A stretch of 64,000 bases of DNA, taken from Pseudobdellovibrionaceae bacterium. Its GTDB lineage: Bacteria; Bdellovibrionota; FAC87; UBA2466; JACKAF01. The notes under the pieces were generated by a model, which ran no database searches, was not told the DNA's origin, and worked only from the letters and a program-made list of their open reading frames with translations. The position numbers and the translations under genes are program-made. This document shows positions 8,050 to 16,364 of the stretch, piece by piece (within the stretch, counting starts at the first letter, position 1; each line of letters begins with the position of its first letter). Location: NCBI GenBank assembly GCA_020635235.1, contig JACKAF010000002.1, positions 496,001 to 560,000 on the forward strand, given 5' to 3'.

Positions 8050-8439
8050 CTAACGTCGGCCTTTGGCCCGCGTGAATGAGTCGACAGAAAAGCGGCCGCC
8101 GTCTGTGAAGAAAAGCGTAATAAAAGGAACCGCAAAGAGCAGAGCGAGTTCTTTCTTGCTCCAAGGATCGGCCGAGTGCACGATGACCGCGGCAACGAGC
8201 ATGGTGATAGCAACGGGTACGGCCGCCCATCTTGTTTTGAAGCCCACAACGACGGCGAGTGCGCAGAAGAACTCCGCGAAAACCGCTAATGCCAGGCTTA
8301 CTTTTGAACCCAAGCCGAAGAGGCTGGGAAAGCGTGTTACGATGGTGGAAAAGCCAGTAAGTTTTCCCCAACCATGCCCCAAAGCCATCATTAGACCTGC
8401 CGATACGCGAAGAATAAGTAATCCTAAATCCAGCTTCAT
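8050..8439 (-). CDS. DoxX-family membrane protein
   Basis: A 129-residue protein with four predicted membrane helices starts MKLDLGLLILRVSAGLMMAL, followed by GHGWGKL. The glycine- and histidine-containing first helix, the FAEFFCALAVVVGF third segment and overall length match DoxX/YqjF-type proteins of the inner membrane. These are variously linked to thiosulfate:quinone oxidoreductase or redox stress, so no specific reaction can be given. AGGGGGA lies 4 nt before the ATG. It reads in the same direction as the helicase, 46 bp upstream, and is divergent from the lipoprotein at 8613. A GAACGG-CCA-CCGTTC hairpin at 8019-8033 follows its stop but has no T tract. Confidence 0.87.
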   Translation of the reverse strand: MKLDLGLLILRVSAGLMMALGHGWGKLTGFSTIVTRFPSLFGLGSKVSLALAVFAEFFCALAVVVGFKTRWAAVPVAITMLVAAVIVHSADPWSKKELALLFAVPFITLFFTDGGRFSVDSFTRAKGRR

Positions 8440-8523
8440 GCTTCCCCCTTGAAGTACCCCAAACGCTACACTGCACGCTGGGTTCTGTCTACGGATAAGG
8501 CTCGGTGCGGGAGGGGCGGCAAT

Positions 8524-8541
8524 TGTGAAGCAAATTTCACA
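8524..8541. promoter_or_regulatory. Inverted repeat TGTGAA-N6-TTCACA
   Basis: A perfect 6-bp inverted repeat sits in the 173-bp region between the divergent DoxX and lipoprotein genes. It looks like a CRP-type operator, but the TGTGA and TCACA half-sites are 8 bp apart instead of 6, so assignment to a Crp homologue is uncertain. Confidence 0.4.
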
Positions 8542-8586
8542 GGCCTAAGGGACTTCCATCACGCTTGGATCAGATAATTGAAGAGT

Positions 8587-8612
8587 AAGGGGGTCTTACG
8601 GAGGAGCCCCTT
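8587..8612 (+). promoter_or_regulatory. Leader hairpin holding the Shine-Dalgarno in its loop
   Basis: AAGGGG at 8587-8592 can pair with CCCCTT at 8607-8612, which ends directly before the ATG of the lipoprotein gene at 8613. The GGAGG ribosome-binding sequence at 8600-8604 falls in the 14-nt loop. The stem would hinder initiation, so translation may be structure-controlled. Confidence 0.35.
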
Positions 8613-9059
8613 ATGCGCACGCGCGCCCAAGCTATTAAAATCCTCCCCCTACTTTTTGTATTGATCAGCTGTGGTGGGGATCCTGTTACTGCACCTCTCA
8701 ATTTCGATCTCGCCGTTTTGACCATCTCTGAGGGTTTGAATTACGAATACGGTTATGTCCCGGTCGGCGAGATTGTTGAACACACTTTTACTGTGACCAA
8801 TGTTGGTAAGATCCTGGCCTCTGACTTGCGCAGTGACTTTCACATAACAGCTTTTCAATACTACGGGGGCAGCTATCCCGGTTTTGGAGGGACGTGCTCC
8901 ACGGAATTGTACCCGGAGGAGTCCTGCAGCATCGTAATTGCGTTTAGTCCGATCCACACGAGCGTCTACACGGCGCCGATTCAGATTGTGTACCACAATG
9001 GCGCGCAGGAAGTGATTACGGCACGTCCCGTATTGCGAGGGACCGCAATTGGGCCTTAA
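8613..9059 (+). CDS. Putative lipoprotein with ASH/choice-of-anchor-like beta domain
   Basis: This 148-residue protein has the lipobox LISC|GG at residues 17-22, so it is probably lipid-modified after signal cleavage. The remainder is a beta-rich domain: GEIVEHTFTVTNVGKILASD, then a Cys pair (GTCSTELYPEESCSIVIAFSP), and a closing LRGTAIGP. The 'NxG...PxxSC.I.v.F.P' pattern is typical of ASH-like immunoglobulin-fold repeats in secreted bacterial proteins. It overlaps the convergent clpA stop by 4 bp. The leader hairpin upstream may limit its translation. No specific function can be stated. Confidence 0.72.
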   Translation: MRTRAQAIKILPLLFVLISCGGDPVTAPLNFDLAVLTISEGLNYEYGYVPVGEIVEHTFTVTNVGKILASDLRSDFHITAFQYYGGSYPGFGGTCSTELYPEESCSIVIAFSPIHTSVYTAPIQIVYHNGAQEVITARPVLRGTAIGP

Positions 9060-11329
9060 GCGTACTCTGGAGTCTTTTTAGGGAGTTTGCGCACACCCTT
9101 TTCGAAGGTGAAGTGCGGTTTGTCGCGTTTGATATCTACGATTACCTGTCCCCCGCTCACAAGGTCCCCAAAGAGAACCTGATCGACAAGGGGGCGCTTT
9201 ATTTCCTGGTCAATTACGCGCGAGAGTGGCCGCGCGCCGTATGTAGGATCAAAACCCTTTTTGTAAATCCACTTTCGGACCTTGTCGGAAAGAATCAGGT
9301 TGCACTGTTTTTCGGCAAGTTGTGTTTTTAGTTCATCCACAAACTTATCGATAACTCGCAGAACGATCGCCTCGCTCAGTTGCGCGAACGGGATGATGGC
9401 ATCCAAACGATTGATGAACTCGGGTGCGAATAGCTTTTTTACCGCCTGCAAGGATTTCTGCTTTTCAATGTTTTGCTGGATGCCGATCCTCTGGGCCATT
9501 TCTCTCGCGCCCGCGTTGGACGTCATAATAAGGATAACGTTGCGGAAGTCCGAAGTACGGCCATTGGGATCGGTAAGTTTCCCGTTGTCCATTACCTGCA
9601 GCAAAATATTACTGATGTCCGGGTGCGCTTTTTCAATCTCATCAAGCAGAAGCACCGAATAAGGCGTCTTGTTAACGGCCTCTGTCAATAGGCCGCCGTC
9701 ATCAAAGCCAACGTACCCCGGAGGTGCACCTACCAAGCGAGACACAGAATGCTTTTCCATGTACTCGCTCATATCAAAACGGAGCAGCTCAACCCCGAGA
9801 ATGCGTGCGAGCTGCTTGCAAACCTCTGTTTTTCCCACACCAGTTGGTCCGGTGAATAGAAAGCACCCGACCGGACGGTTAGGGTTTCCAAGCCCACTGC
9901 GGTTCATTTTTATAGCGGCCACCAAGGACTCGATTGCGGAATCTTGTCCGAAGATCACTTCCTTCAATTCGGGTTCGAGATTCTGCAACAAGCGACGATC
10001 ATCGGCCGTGATCGACTTTGTGGGAATCTGGGCCATCGCGGCAACCACCGACTCGATATCCGAAACGTGGACTGTTTTCTTGCTGTTGTCCGGGGCCCGG
10101 AGGCGGATACGAGCGCCCGCCTCGTCAATCACATCAATGGCCTTATCGGGCAGTTTTCTGCCTGATAGGTGACGATTGGAAAGATCTACGGCCGCTTTGA
10201 GCGTATCTCCCGGGTAGTAGACATTGTGAAACTGTTCATAGTGTCCCTTTAGCCCTTCAAGTATTGAGACGGCCTCGTCCGGCGTAGGTTCTTTAACTTC
10301 AATTTTCTGGAAACGCCGAATGAGGGCCTGATCCTTTTCCAGGTAGGAACGAAACTCTTTGTATGTAGTCGAGCCAATCACGCTGAGAGTGCGGTTAGCG
10401 AGGCTAGGTTTTAACAGGTTTGAGGCGTCCATCGATCCGCCACTTGTGGCGCCTGCACCGACTAGTGTGTGGATTTCATCGATAAAAAGAATGCCGTGCT
10501 TTTTCTTCTCGAGAGCTTTGATGACCCCTTTGAGACGTTGCTCAAAATCTCCCCGGTATTTAGTTCCGGCCAATAGAGAGCCCATATCCAGCGAAAAGAT
10601 TTCTGCATCTTTGAGTTTCTCGGGGACTTTGCCCTCAACGATTCGCATGGCGAGTCCATCGGCAATGGCAGTTTTGCCGACGCCGGGATCGCCCACCAAC
10701 AACGGGTTGTTCTTGGTTCGTCTTGCGAGAATCTGTACGGCCCGTTCGATGATGTCTTCTCTGCCGATGAGCGGATCGATTTTCCCTTTCTTGGCCCGCT
10801 CATTGAGATTTACGGTGAAGCTCTTCAACGGAGAGGCTTTGGGGGCCGAAGGGGCTTCGGCCGTGCCTTGGGGCGCATCCGTGGCGCCTTCCTCGTTTTC
10901 CTTGCTCAATCCGTGGCTATAGCAGTTGATGACGTCGAAGCGGGTTATTCCCTGCTGCGCCAGCAACTGGACCACGAACGAGTCGGCATCGTCAAAAAAA
11001 GCAATCAACAGGTTTGCACTATTCACCTGGAAGCGGTCGGCGCTTCGCACCTGCGTGATAGCCCGCTGTATGAGCCTATGGCACGCGATGGTGAGTTGGG
11101 GCTGCTCATCCTCTTCAAATTCGACCTTAGGGCAGTAGCGGTTTAGATATTCCACAAGCCCGTTGCGTATCGGCACGATCTGCCCGCCGCAGCCCTCCAA
11201 AATCTCAGCTACGTCTGCGGAATCCAGGAGCGCCAGAAAGACATGCTCCAACACGACATATTCGTGTTTCTGACTGGCAGCAAACCTTACCGCCTCACTC
11301 AAATGATTTTGTACTTCACGACTTAGCAC
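9056..11329 (-). CDS. clpA: ATP-dependent Clp protease ATP-binding subunit ClpA
   Basis: At 757 residues it is almost the same length as E. coli ClpA (758). It has the double Clp_N repeat at about 1-145 (MLSREVQNHLSEAVRFAASQ). AAA-1 carries Walker A GDPGVGKTA and Walker B LFIDEIHTL. AAA-2 carries GPTGVGKTE and LLLDEIEKAH, and a ClpB_D2-small domain follows. The protein unfolds substrates and feeds them to ClpP in the cytoplasm. It starts with GTG at 11329, immediately after the clpS TAA (TAAGTG), with AAGAGG just upstream inside clpS. This is tight translational coupling. No clpP is in the window. Confidence 0.97.
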   Translation of the reverse strand: MLSREVQNHLSEAVRFAASQKHEYVVLEHVFLALLDSADVAEILEGCGGQIVPIRNGLVEYLNRYCPKVEFEEDEQPQLTIACHRLIQRAITQVRSADRFQVNSANLLIAFFDDADSFVVQLLAQQGITRFDVINCYSHGLSKENEEGATDAPQGTAEAPSAPKASPLKSFTVNLNERAKKGKIDPLIGREDIIERAVQILARRTKNNPLLVGDPGVGKTAIADGLAMRIVEGKVPEKLKDAEIFSLDMGSLLAGTKYRGDFEQRLKGVIKALEKKKHGILFIDEIHTLVGAGATSGGSMDASNLLKPSLANRTLSVIGSTTYKEFRSYLEKDQALIRRFQKIEVKEPTPDEAVSILEGLKGHYEQFHNVYYPGDTLKAAVDLSNRHLSGRKLPDKAIDVIDEAGARIRLRAPDNSKKTVHVSDIESVVAAMAQIPTKSITADDRRLLQNLEPELKEVIFGQDSAIESLVAAIKMNRSGLGNPNRPVGCFLFTGPTGVGKTEVCKQLARILGVELLRFDMSEYMEKHSVSRLVGAPPGYVGFDDGGLLTEAVNKTPYSVLLLDEIEKAHPDISNILLQVMDNGKLTDPNGRTSDFRNVILIMTSNAGAREMAQRIGIQQNIEKQKSLQAVKKLFAPEFINRLDAIIPFAQLSEAIVLRVIDKFVDELKTQLAEKQCNLILSDKVRKWIYKKGFDPTYGARPLSRVIDQEIKRPLVDQVLFGDLVSGGQVIVDIKRDKPHFTFEKGVRKLPKKTPEYA

Positions 11330-11662
11330 TTACGCCTCTTGGATAGTGGTCTTTAGGGGGTACTTGTTCTCACGCGAATAGGCATTGACCTGATAGGCCT
11401 TGGTTTCGGCGATTTCGTGCGTGAAAACCCCCGCCACTCCACTCCCTTTATTATGGACATCCAACATGAGTTGAGTAGCCTCAATTTCGTTTTTTCTGAA
11501 AAATCTTTGTAAGACGTGGACAACAAAATCCCGAGGGGTGAAATCGTCATTGAGGATGATCACCCGATACATTTTTGGGGTTTTGGTCTGTGATTCCGGG
11601 CGCGTAATGACCTGTGTGCCACCCTCAGAATCGTCCCCTATGTGCGCATCATCATGGGCCAT
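11330..11662 (-). CDS. clpS: ClpS adaptor for ClpA
   Basis: A 110-residue protein has a variable acidic N-terminus and the conserved ClpS core. VILNDDFTPRDFVVHVLQRF carries the Asn-Asp pocket residues, and HEIAETKAYQVNAYSRENK follows near the end. ClpS binds N-degron residues (Leu, Phe, Tyr, Trp) and delivers proteins to the ClpA N-domain. The clpS-clpA order and abutting codons are the standard arrangement. A 134-bp gap separates it from the divergent nitroreductase gene. Confidence 0.97.
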   Translation of the reverse strand: MAHDDAHIGDDSEGGTQVITRPESQTKTPKMYRVIILNDDFTPRDFVVHVLQRFFRKNEIEATQLMLDVHNKGSGVAGVFTHEIAETKAYQVNAYSRENKYPLKTTIQEA

Positions 11663-11796
11663 CTATTAATAGATTTAGCACAAGCCCGCCCGGAAGTCAT
11701 CGGGGGCTCCCGCAAGTCACTAAGTTCATAGGCTTTTGGGGGAATTTGTTCTCGTAGGGGCTTGCCGATTGCCATAGCCGGCGGTACCTATGTCCC

Positions 11797-12354
11797 ATGT
11801 CATTGCTGCAAACCGTAGTTCAGGGCCGCCGTACCGTGCACCGCTTTAAGGCCGGTGAAATTCCCGAGGAAGCCTTGCGCCGTGCGATTGAGTCCGCTCA
11901 ATGGGCACCCAACCACAAGCTGAGCTTCCCGTGGCGCTTTACCATTGTGGGTAAGAAGACTCGGGAAAAACTGACAAGTTTGGGAGTGGCGTTGCAGGAT
12001 CCAGCGACTCTCACAGAGGAGCGTCGCGCCCGTATAGTACAAGATCTGAGCAACCCCGGGGCTCTTATCGTCGTCAGTTGCAAGGAAAGTCCCGAGGATC
12101 CGTTTCGTGCCAAGGAAGACTACGCAGCGGTTTGTTGTGCGATACAACTCATTCTGCTGAGTCTGTGGAGCGAGGGCATTGGGACGAAGTGGGGTACGGG
12201 GCAGTTGACCCGGCACCCGCAGACCTACGAGTTGTTCGGAATTTCACCTGATGCTGAAAAGATCGCAGGTTTTATTTGGGCCGGAATTCCCGCCGAGTTG
12301 CCAGCGCCCCCGCCAAGACCCGCGCTGGAGCAGGTTTCCCGGTGGCTCCCGTAG
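11797..12354 (+). CDS. Nitroreductase-family flavoprotein, YdjA-like
   Basis: A 185-residue single-domain nitroreductase. The N-terminal RRTVHRF contacts FMN phosphate, and AQWAPNHKLSFPWRF carries the second flavin-binding segment with the N-H-K typical of the small YdjA branch. The C-terminal end has KIAGFIWAGIPAE followed by a proline-rich close. It probably reduces nitro or quinone compounds with NAD(P)H as an FMN dimer in the cytoplasm. The physiological substrate is unknown. It stands alone, divergent from clpS. The ATG at 11797 lacks a strong ribosome-binding site. Confidence 0.88.
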   Translation: MSLLQTVVQGRRTVHRFKAGEIPEEALRRAIESAQWAPNHKLSFPWRFTIVGKKTREKLTSLGVALQDPATLTEERRARIVQDLSNPGALIVVSCKESPEDPFRAKEDYAAVCCAIQLILLSLWSEGIGTKWGTGQLTRHPQTYELFGISPDAEKIAGFIWAGIPAELPAPPPRPALEQVSRWLP

Positions 12355-12538
12355 ATTGTAAAGATACCATATAGTGCACTGACGCTGCATGTATGGGCGT
12401 TCGATCGGAAGTCTGCTAAATCTGTTCTCGAAGCGTGCGTGGAGCGATCCGGCTCAGGGCCCCGCATACCCGATTCCGGACGTGAAAACTTCAAGCTCGC
12501 TGGGGGATAAAAACGCAAAAAAACATTTAGGAGACAGC

Positions 12539-13438
12539 ATGCTTACTTGGGCGAAGGGGCAGGTTTACTCCGTTGTTATTGTTGTACTAGTAACAACCGG
12601 TCTATCGGCACTAGGACAGAATCTTAGAATATCGACGTTTAACATTAAGTGGTACGGCTTGAAATCGAGCACCGATACCGTTTCGGATTATCAAAGAGAC
12701 AAACAACTACGAGAGACGTTGCGGGACGAACTCTACGACTCTGATGTGATCGTGTTTGAAGAAATTGTGGATGTGCCGCGCTTAGAGCGCTACATCATCC
12801 AAGGCAAAATGCAGTGTCTTACTTATTACAACAGCGCTGCCAATCACCAGCACGTAGTGCTTTGCCATAAGTCCAAGTACCGCTTTGAGAAGGCCAATGG
12901 CGACAAGAACTTCATTATAGAAGAAGTTACGGAAGGTACAAAAAAGGGGCGACCCGCCTTGTATGGCTTGCTCCGTGACTCTTATAGTGGGGAGGCCGTG
13001 GCGTATGTCGTGGGAGTCCATCTGAAAGCCTTCCCAGAAGAAACGGCGCTACGGTTGAAACAGACGGAGGCCATTGCGAAGCGCTTGCGCCAGCTAACCC
13101 CGAACATTCCCGTGATCATCACTGGAGATTTTAATACCTACAACCGCGATAAGACCTCCTACAACAAGGATGACAACTATCTCATTGGCGATGTGCTGGA
13201 TAAGTACCGTCTGAACATGTACGAGGTTCGCAATTACAATCCGTACACTTTCCTTTCTTCGTCTGGCCAAAACAAGTTCGACAGATTCTTCGTGTCTGAC
13301 GGAGTGGGCGTGGAAGAGCAGGTTTCCGTGTCTGATTTGTGCGCGGAGCCAGGTTCTCTCTCTACCAGCGACATCAAGTGGTACAACGACAACGTGTCGG
13401 ACCACTGCTTGGTGAGTGTGACTCTGAGCCTACCTTAG
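12539..13438 (+). CDS. Secreted endonuclease/exonuclease/phosphatase-fold protein
   Basis: A 299-residue protein starts at ATG 12539 behind GGAG, with a signal peptide ending near LSALGQ. The EEP-fold motifs are clear: STFNIKWYG, FEEI (metal-binding Glu), VGVHLKAF, ITGDFNTY (Asp/Asn pair), KFDRFFVSD and SDHCLV (catalytic His). Such proteins are DNase I-like nucleases or phosphodiesterases. A signal peptide and lack of other domains suggest a periplasmic or extracellular nuclease, for example in nutrient release from prey or environmental DNA. The preceding 184 bp contain no recognisable gene. An in-frame upstream ATG at 12389 lacks a ribosome-binding site. Confidence 0.85.
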   Translation: MLTWAKGQVYSVVIVVLVTTGLSALGQNLRISTFNIKWYGLKSSTDTVSDYQRDKQLRETLRDELYDSDVIVFEEIVDVPRLERYIIQGKMQCLTYYNSAANHQHVVLCHKSKYRFEKANGDKNFIIEEVTEGTKKGRPALYGLLRDSYSGEAVAYVVGVHLKAFPEETALRLKQTEAIAKRLRQLTPNIPVIITGDFNTYNRDKTSYNKDDNYLIGDVLDKYRLNMYEVRNYNPYTFLSSSGQNKFDRFFVSDGVGVEEQVSVSDLCAEPGSLSTSDIKWYNDNVSDHCLVSVTLSLP

Positions 13439-13440
13439 AA

Positions 13441-13653
13441 CTATTGGCAAAATGGAATCGATGTGTGGGGACTGGCTTTGTGCGCAAGTGCACAGAGTTT
13501 GTCCCTATGCAGGGTAATCTGCCCAATCACCAGGACGGTGAGGGTGACCAAAATTGCCACCTTAAAAACCTTCAGTGCGACGCGCGTAAAAATGGCACCG
13601 AGCACGAAGGCAGCGGTCAACGAAATCGCAATGGTAAAAACATCCATCGTCAT
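13441..13653 (-). CDS. Small putative membrane protein
   Basis: This 70-residue minus-strand frame starts MTMDVFTIAISLTAAFVLGA. It predicts two hydrophobic helices separated by a basic turn (TRVALKVFKV) and a polar tail with two cysteines. It ends 3 bp from the convergent nuclease gene. No strong Shine-Dalgarno precedes the ATG, and I do not recognise the family, so coding status is uncertain. Confidence 0.4.
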   Translation of the reverse strand: MTMDVFTIAISLTAAFVLGAIFTRVALKVFKVAILVTLTVLVIGQITLHRDKLCALAHKASPHTSIPFCQ

Positions 13654-13781
13654 ACTTTTTATTTCTCAATGCTAAGGTCGGCGGAGCCGAAAAGATAACG
13701 CACTATACCTAGTTTCATCGGCTTTTCTCAAGCGGAACCTAATAACACGCCTGGATTGTTAGGCTTTCTTCACAATTTCGA

Positions 13782-14705
13782 TTAGACGCTTTCGGGTATG
13801 GGGGGCGACGTTTCTGGGGACTGCGCCTTTTGGCGGCGGGTGTGGATCAACCATCCCCAATAGGCGTTGGAACCCACGAGGTAGGCGAGTGATGCCCAAT
13901 GAATCCCGAGCGGGAGTGAAAGAACAGCAAGGCTCCCCAGCTGCAGACCGCGCCGGAAGGCCGTCTGTCGGGTAAGTAGAACCTTATCAGTGTACCAACC
14001 ATCAGGAATGCCTACGCCTTTGCGCATCCAAATATCGAGTTTTCGGATGGCTCGCGCTTGCCACGTATAGCAATACTCCTCCGCCTTACGGAGATAGCGC
14101 ATCCAGCGCGGACTATTGACGTGGTTTACGTCGTCCTGCGGGAAAGGGTAGACGTGTATGTCGAGTGCGTGCAGGTAGTGCGTTTCGTAATACTCATAGT
14201 AGGTGGTCTGCAGAAAGATGGAGGCCGCGAGAAGTAAGAAAAACAGACTCGGGACCATTCCAAAAGCATTCTGAGAGATACAGTAAAGGACAAAACTTAC
14301 CCCAACAAACTCGAGGATTCTGTGTAGATAATAGCCTGCTGCCGTTGGGGGAGTACTGATCTTGGCCACGATGTTTGCCGTGTGGGTAATCGCGATTTTT
14401 GAAAACAGAAAAAAGAAGCCCAGGAACAGATCGTAGCAAAGGAAAAAGAATCCGGAGATCAGCAAGGAAAACGCAGAAAGGAGCCAAATAGCGTCCGGGC
14501 GTATCTTCCAGCGATCACAGAGCGTGACAAAGGGTTTAACCAGGCCCAATCCGAAGTTTCCGTAGTCGCGGTAACGGTGCTCCGGAGGGAGTTTTTCAAG
14601 CTGCGACCAGTCAAGAGGCATCCGATCATTATAACCATAGGTTAGGTCGATGGTTAAGGGCGGAATGTCCGGCCCCCGGATGACTTCAGGATTGAGTCTC
14701 GGCAC
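13782..14705 (-). CDS. Membrane protein related to CDP-alcohol phosphatidyltransferases, catalytic residues lost
   Basis: This 307-residue protein has about six membrane helices. Residues 107-132 keep the exact spacing of the CDP-alcohol phosphotransferase signature D-x2-D-G-x2-A-R-x8-G-x3-D-x3-D. Here it reads T107, A110, N111, A114, K115, G124, H128, E132: the small residue and the Gly are kept and the metal-binding Asp residues are replaced. The topology (helix, cytoplasmic motif, further helices) also fits. It is therefore probably a non-catalytic relative, or an enzyme with changed chemistry. A polar C-terminal region (LDIWMRKGVGIPDGWYTDKV) follows. It stands alone between a small membrane gene and the GAF/HD-GYP gene. 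Confidence 0.6.
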   Translation of the reverse strand: MPRLNPEVIRGPDIPPLTIDLTYGYNDRMPLDWSQLEKLPPEHRYRDYGNFGLGLVKPFVTLCDRWKIRPDAIWLLSAFSLLISGFFFLCYDLFLGFFFLFSKIAITHTANIVAKISTPPTAAGYYLHRILEFVGVSFVLYCISQNAFGMVPSLFFLLLAASIFLQTTYYEYYETHYLHALDIHVYPFPQDDVNHVNSPRWMRYLRKAEEYCYTWQARAIRKLDIWMRKGVGIPDGWYTDKVLLTRQTAFRRGLQLGSLAVLSLPLGIHWASLAYLVGSNAYWGWLIHTRRQKAQSPETSPPIPESV

Positions 14706-14771
14706 AGAAATTCCGAAGAGACAGGGTGAAGTTGTGCGGGCAAGGCCCGTGATAGACGCGCCGAGTTAACA

Positions 14772-16364
14772 TTGAACAAGAAAAGCACCAAAAAGGTAAA
14801 TCACCAGGAACGTTTTGAGCAGCTTCAGCGCGTTGCCGTTGCGTTGATGGAGCCGGGAAGTCCGGGCCAAGTCCTCTACCGCATCGTAGACAATGCCGTT
14901 CACCTGCTACGCTGCGATGGTGGATCCATCTATTTGAAGAAGAACGACTACGAGCTCGAATTCGAAGTAGCGATCAACCAAACAATTGATGTGGCTTTCG
15001 AAAAGCGTGCTATTCCGATAGATGGGGAAAGCGTTGCCGCGTTTTGCTACCGTAAGAAAAAAGCACTGAAGATAGAGGATGTCTACACAGCGGACGGGCC
15101 GTACAAGTTTGATCCGACTTTTGATAAGGCGACGGGCTATCGGACTCGTTCGGTACTCGTGCAGCCGCTCATCAGCACTAAGGGACATTCCTTGGGAGTA
15201 CTTCAACTCGTAAACCGCAAAAATGAAGTCGGCGAAAGTTGGCCCATGGGAGATCTCGGTGCGATCGCCAAAATGCCTCTTTTTTCAGATGAGGATCAGC
15301 GACTTCTCAGGAGCATGGCATCCCTTGCTTCTGCTGCGATCGAAAACGCGCTTCTATACTCTAATATTGAAAAGCTCTTCGAAGGTTTTGTAAAAGCCGC
15401 GGTTCAAGTTATCGAGCAACGTGATATCTCAACGCGAGGTCATTCCGAACGTGTTGCCGTGCTGACTGTAGACCTGGCCAAAGCCGTGGATCGTGGGGGC
15501 GACGCTGAAGTTCGCGACATCCATTTTAGTACCCAACAGCTAGATGAACTGCGGTATGCCGCCCTTCTGCATGACTTCGGAAAAGTGACAGTTCGGGAAG
15601 AGACCCTACTCAAAGCCGAGAAATTGCCCGTACAGGACAAGTTCAAGATCGAAAAGCGGATTGAAGGGGTACTCTACCGCCACGAAATCGAAATTTTGAA
15701 TGCGCTTCTGCAAACTCTACATCAGGAAAAGCGAGCCCCAACGGACATGGATCTTGCGAGGATGCAAAAGGCGGTGGAGGTTTATCGGGCGCGAATGCAG
15801 TACCTGTTGAATGCCGTTGTTGAATTGAACCGCCCGACAGTGCTGGACGAGGACAAATCGAAAAAGATTCAAGAGCTCAAAGAGTTTCGATTTGTAGATG
15901 AAACCGGCGCTTCCAAAGACCTACTTGAGAAACACGAATTGGATTTCTTAAGCATTCCGCGGGGCTCTCTATCAAAAGCGGAGCGCTTGGAAATTGAAGC
16001 CCACGTTACCCAAACGTACAAATTCCTCCGGGCCATCCCGTGGGGGGACAAGTTTTCACACATGGCCGAGATTGCGTGGGCGCACCACGAAAAACTGGAC
16101 GGATCAGGTTACCCGCGGCGCCTGCACGCAGAGCGCATTCCACTTCAGTCGCGCATCATGACGATTTGCGATATCTACGACGCCCTTGTAGCGGCGGACA
16201 GGCCGTACAAAAAGGCTGTTCCGGTTGAAAAAGCGCTCGCCATCATTGAGTCCGAAACCAAGTCCGGAAAATTGGATCCGCGGTTCTTGCGTGTCTTCAT
16301 TGAAGCCCGCGTGTTCGAAAGCGAAGCCTTCCTGGCGCTGAATCGTGAGAAAAAAGCTGCCTAG
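14772..16364 (+). CDS. GAF - HD-GYP cyclic-di-GMP phosphodiesterase-like protein
   Basis: This 530-residue protein has a GAF sensor domain at about residues 20-200 (GSIYLKKND, LGVLQLVNRK) and an HD-GYP domain. The latter has RGHSERVAVLTVDLAKAV, the HD pair in ALLHDFGKVTV (H267/D268) and HHEKLDGSGYPRRL (GYP at 446-448). HD-GYP enzymes linearise c-di-GMP. The HD and GYP motifs are about 178 residues apart, far more than the usual 60-70, because of a helical insertion at roughly 281-400. The start appears to be TTG at 14772, since the first in-frame ATG is 26 codons later. The stop overlaps the convergent oxidoreductase stop (CTAG). Confidence 0.88.
   Translation: MNKKSTKKVNHQERFEQLQRVAVALMEPGSPGQVLYRIVDNAVHLLRCDGGSIYLKKNDYELEFEVAINQTIDVAFEKRAIPIDGESVAAFCYRKKKALKIEDVYTADGPYKFDPTFDKATGYRTRSVLVQPLISTKGHSLGVLQLVNRKNEVGESWPMGDLGAIAKMPLFSDEDQRLLRSMASLASAAIENALLYSNIEKLFEGFVKAAVQVIEQRDISTRGHSERVAVLTVDLAKAVDRGGDAEVRDIHFSTQQLDELRYAALLHDFGKVTVREETLLKAEKLPVQDKFKIEKRIEGVLYRHEIEILNALLQTLHQEKRAPTDMDLARMQKAVEVYRARMQYLLNAVVELNRPTVLDEDKSKKIQELKEFRFVDETGASKDLLEKHELDFLSIPRGSLSKAERLEIEAHVTQTYKFLRAIPWGDKFSHMAEIAWAHHEKLDGSGYPRRLHAERIPLQSRIMTICDIYDALVAADRPYKKAVPVEKALAIIESETKSGKLDPRFLRVFIEARVFESEAFLALNREKKAA

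Noticed and set aside
8524..8541. Canonical CRP site
   Set aside because: TGTGA and TCACA are 8 bp apart rather than 6.
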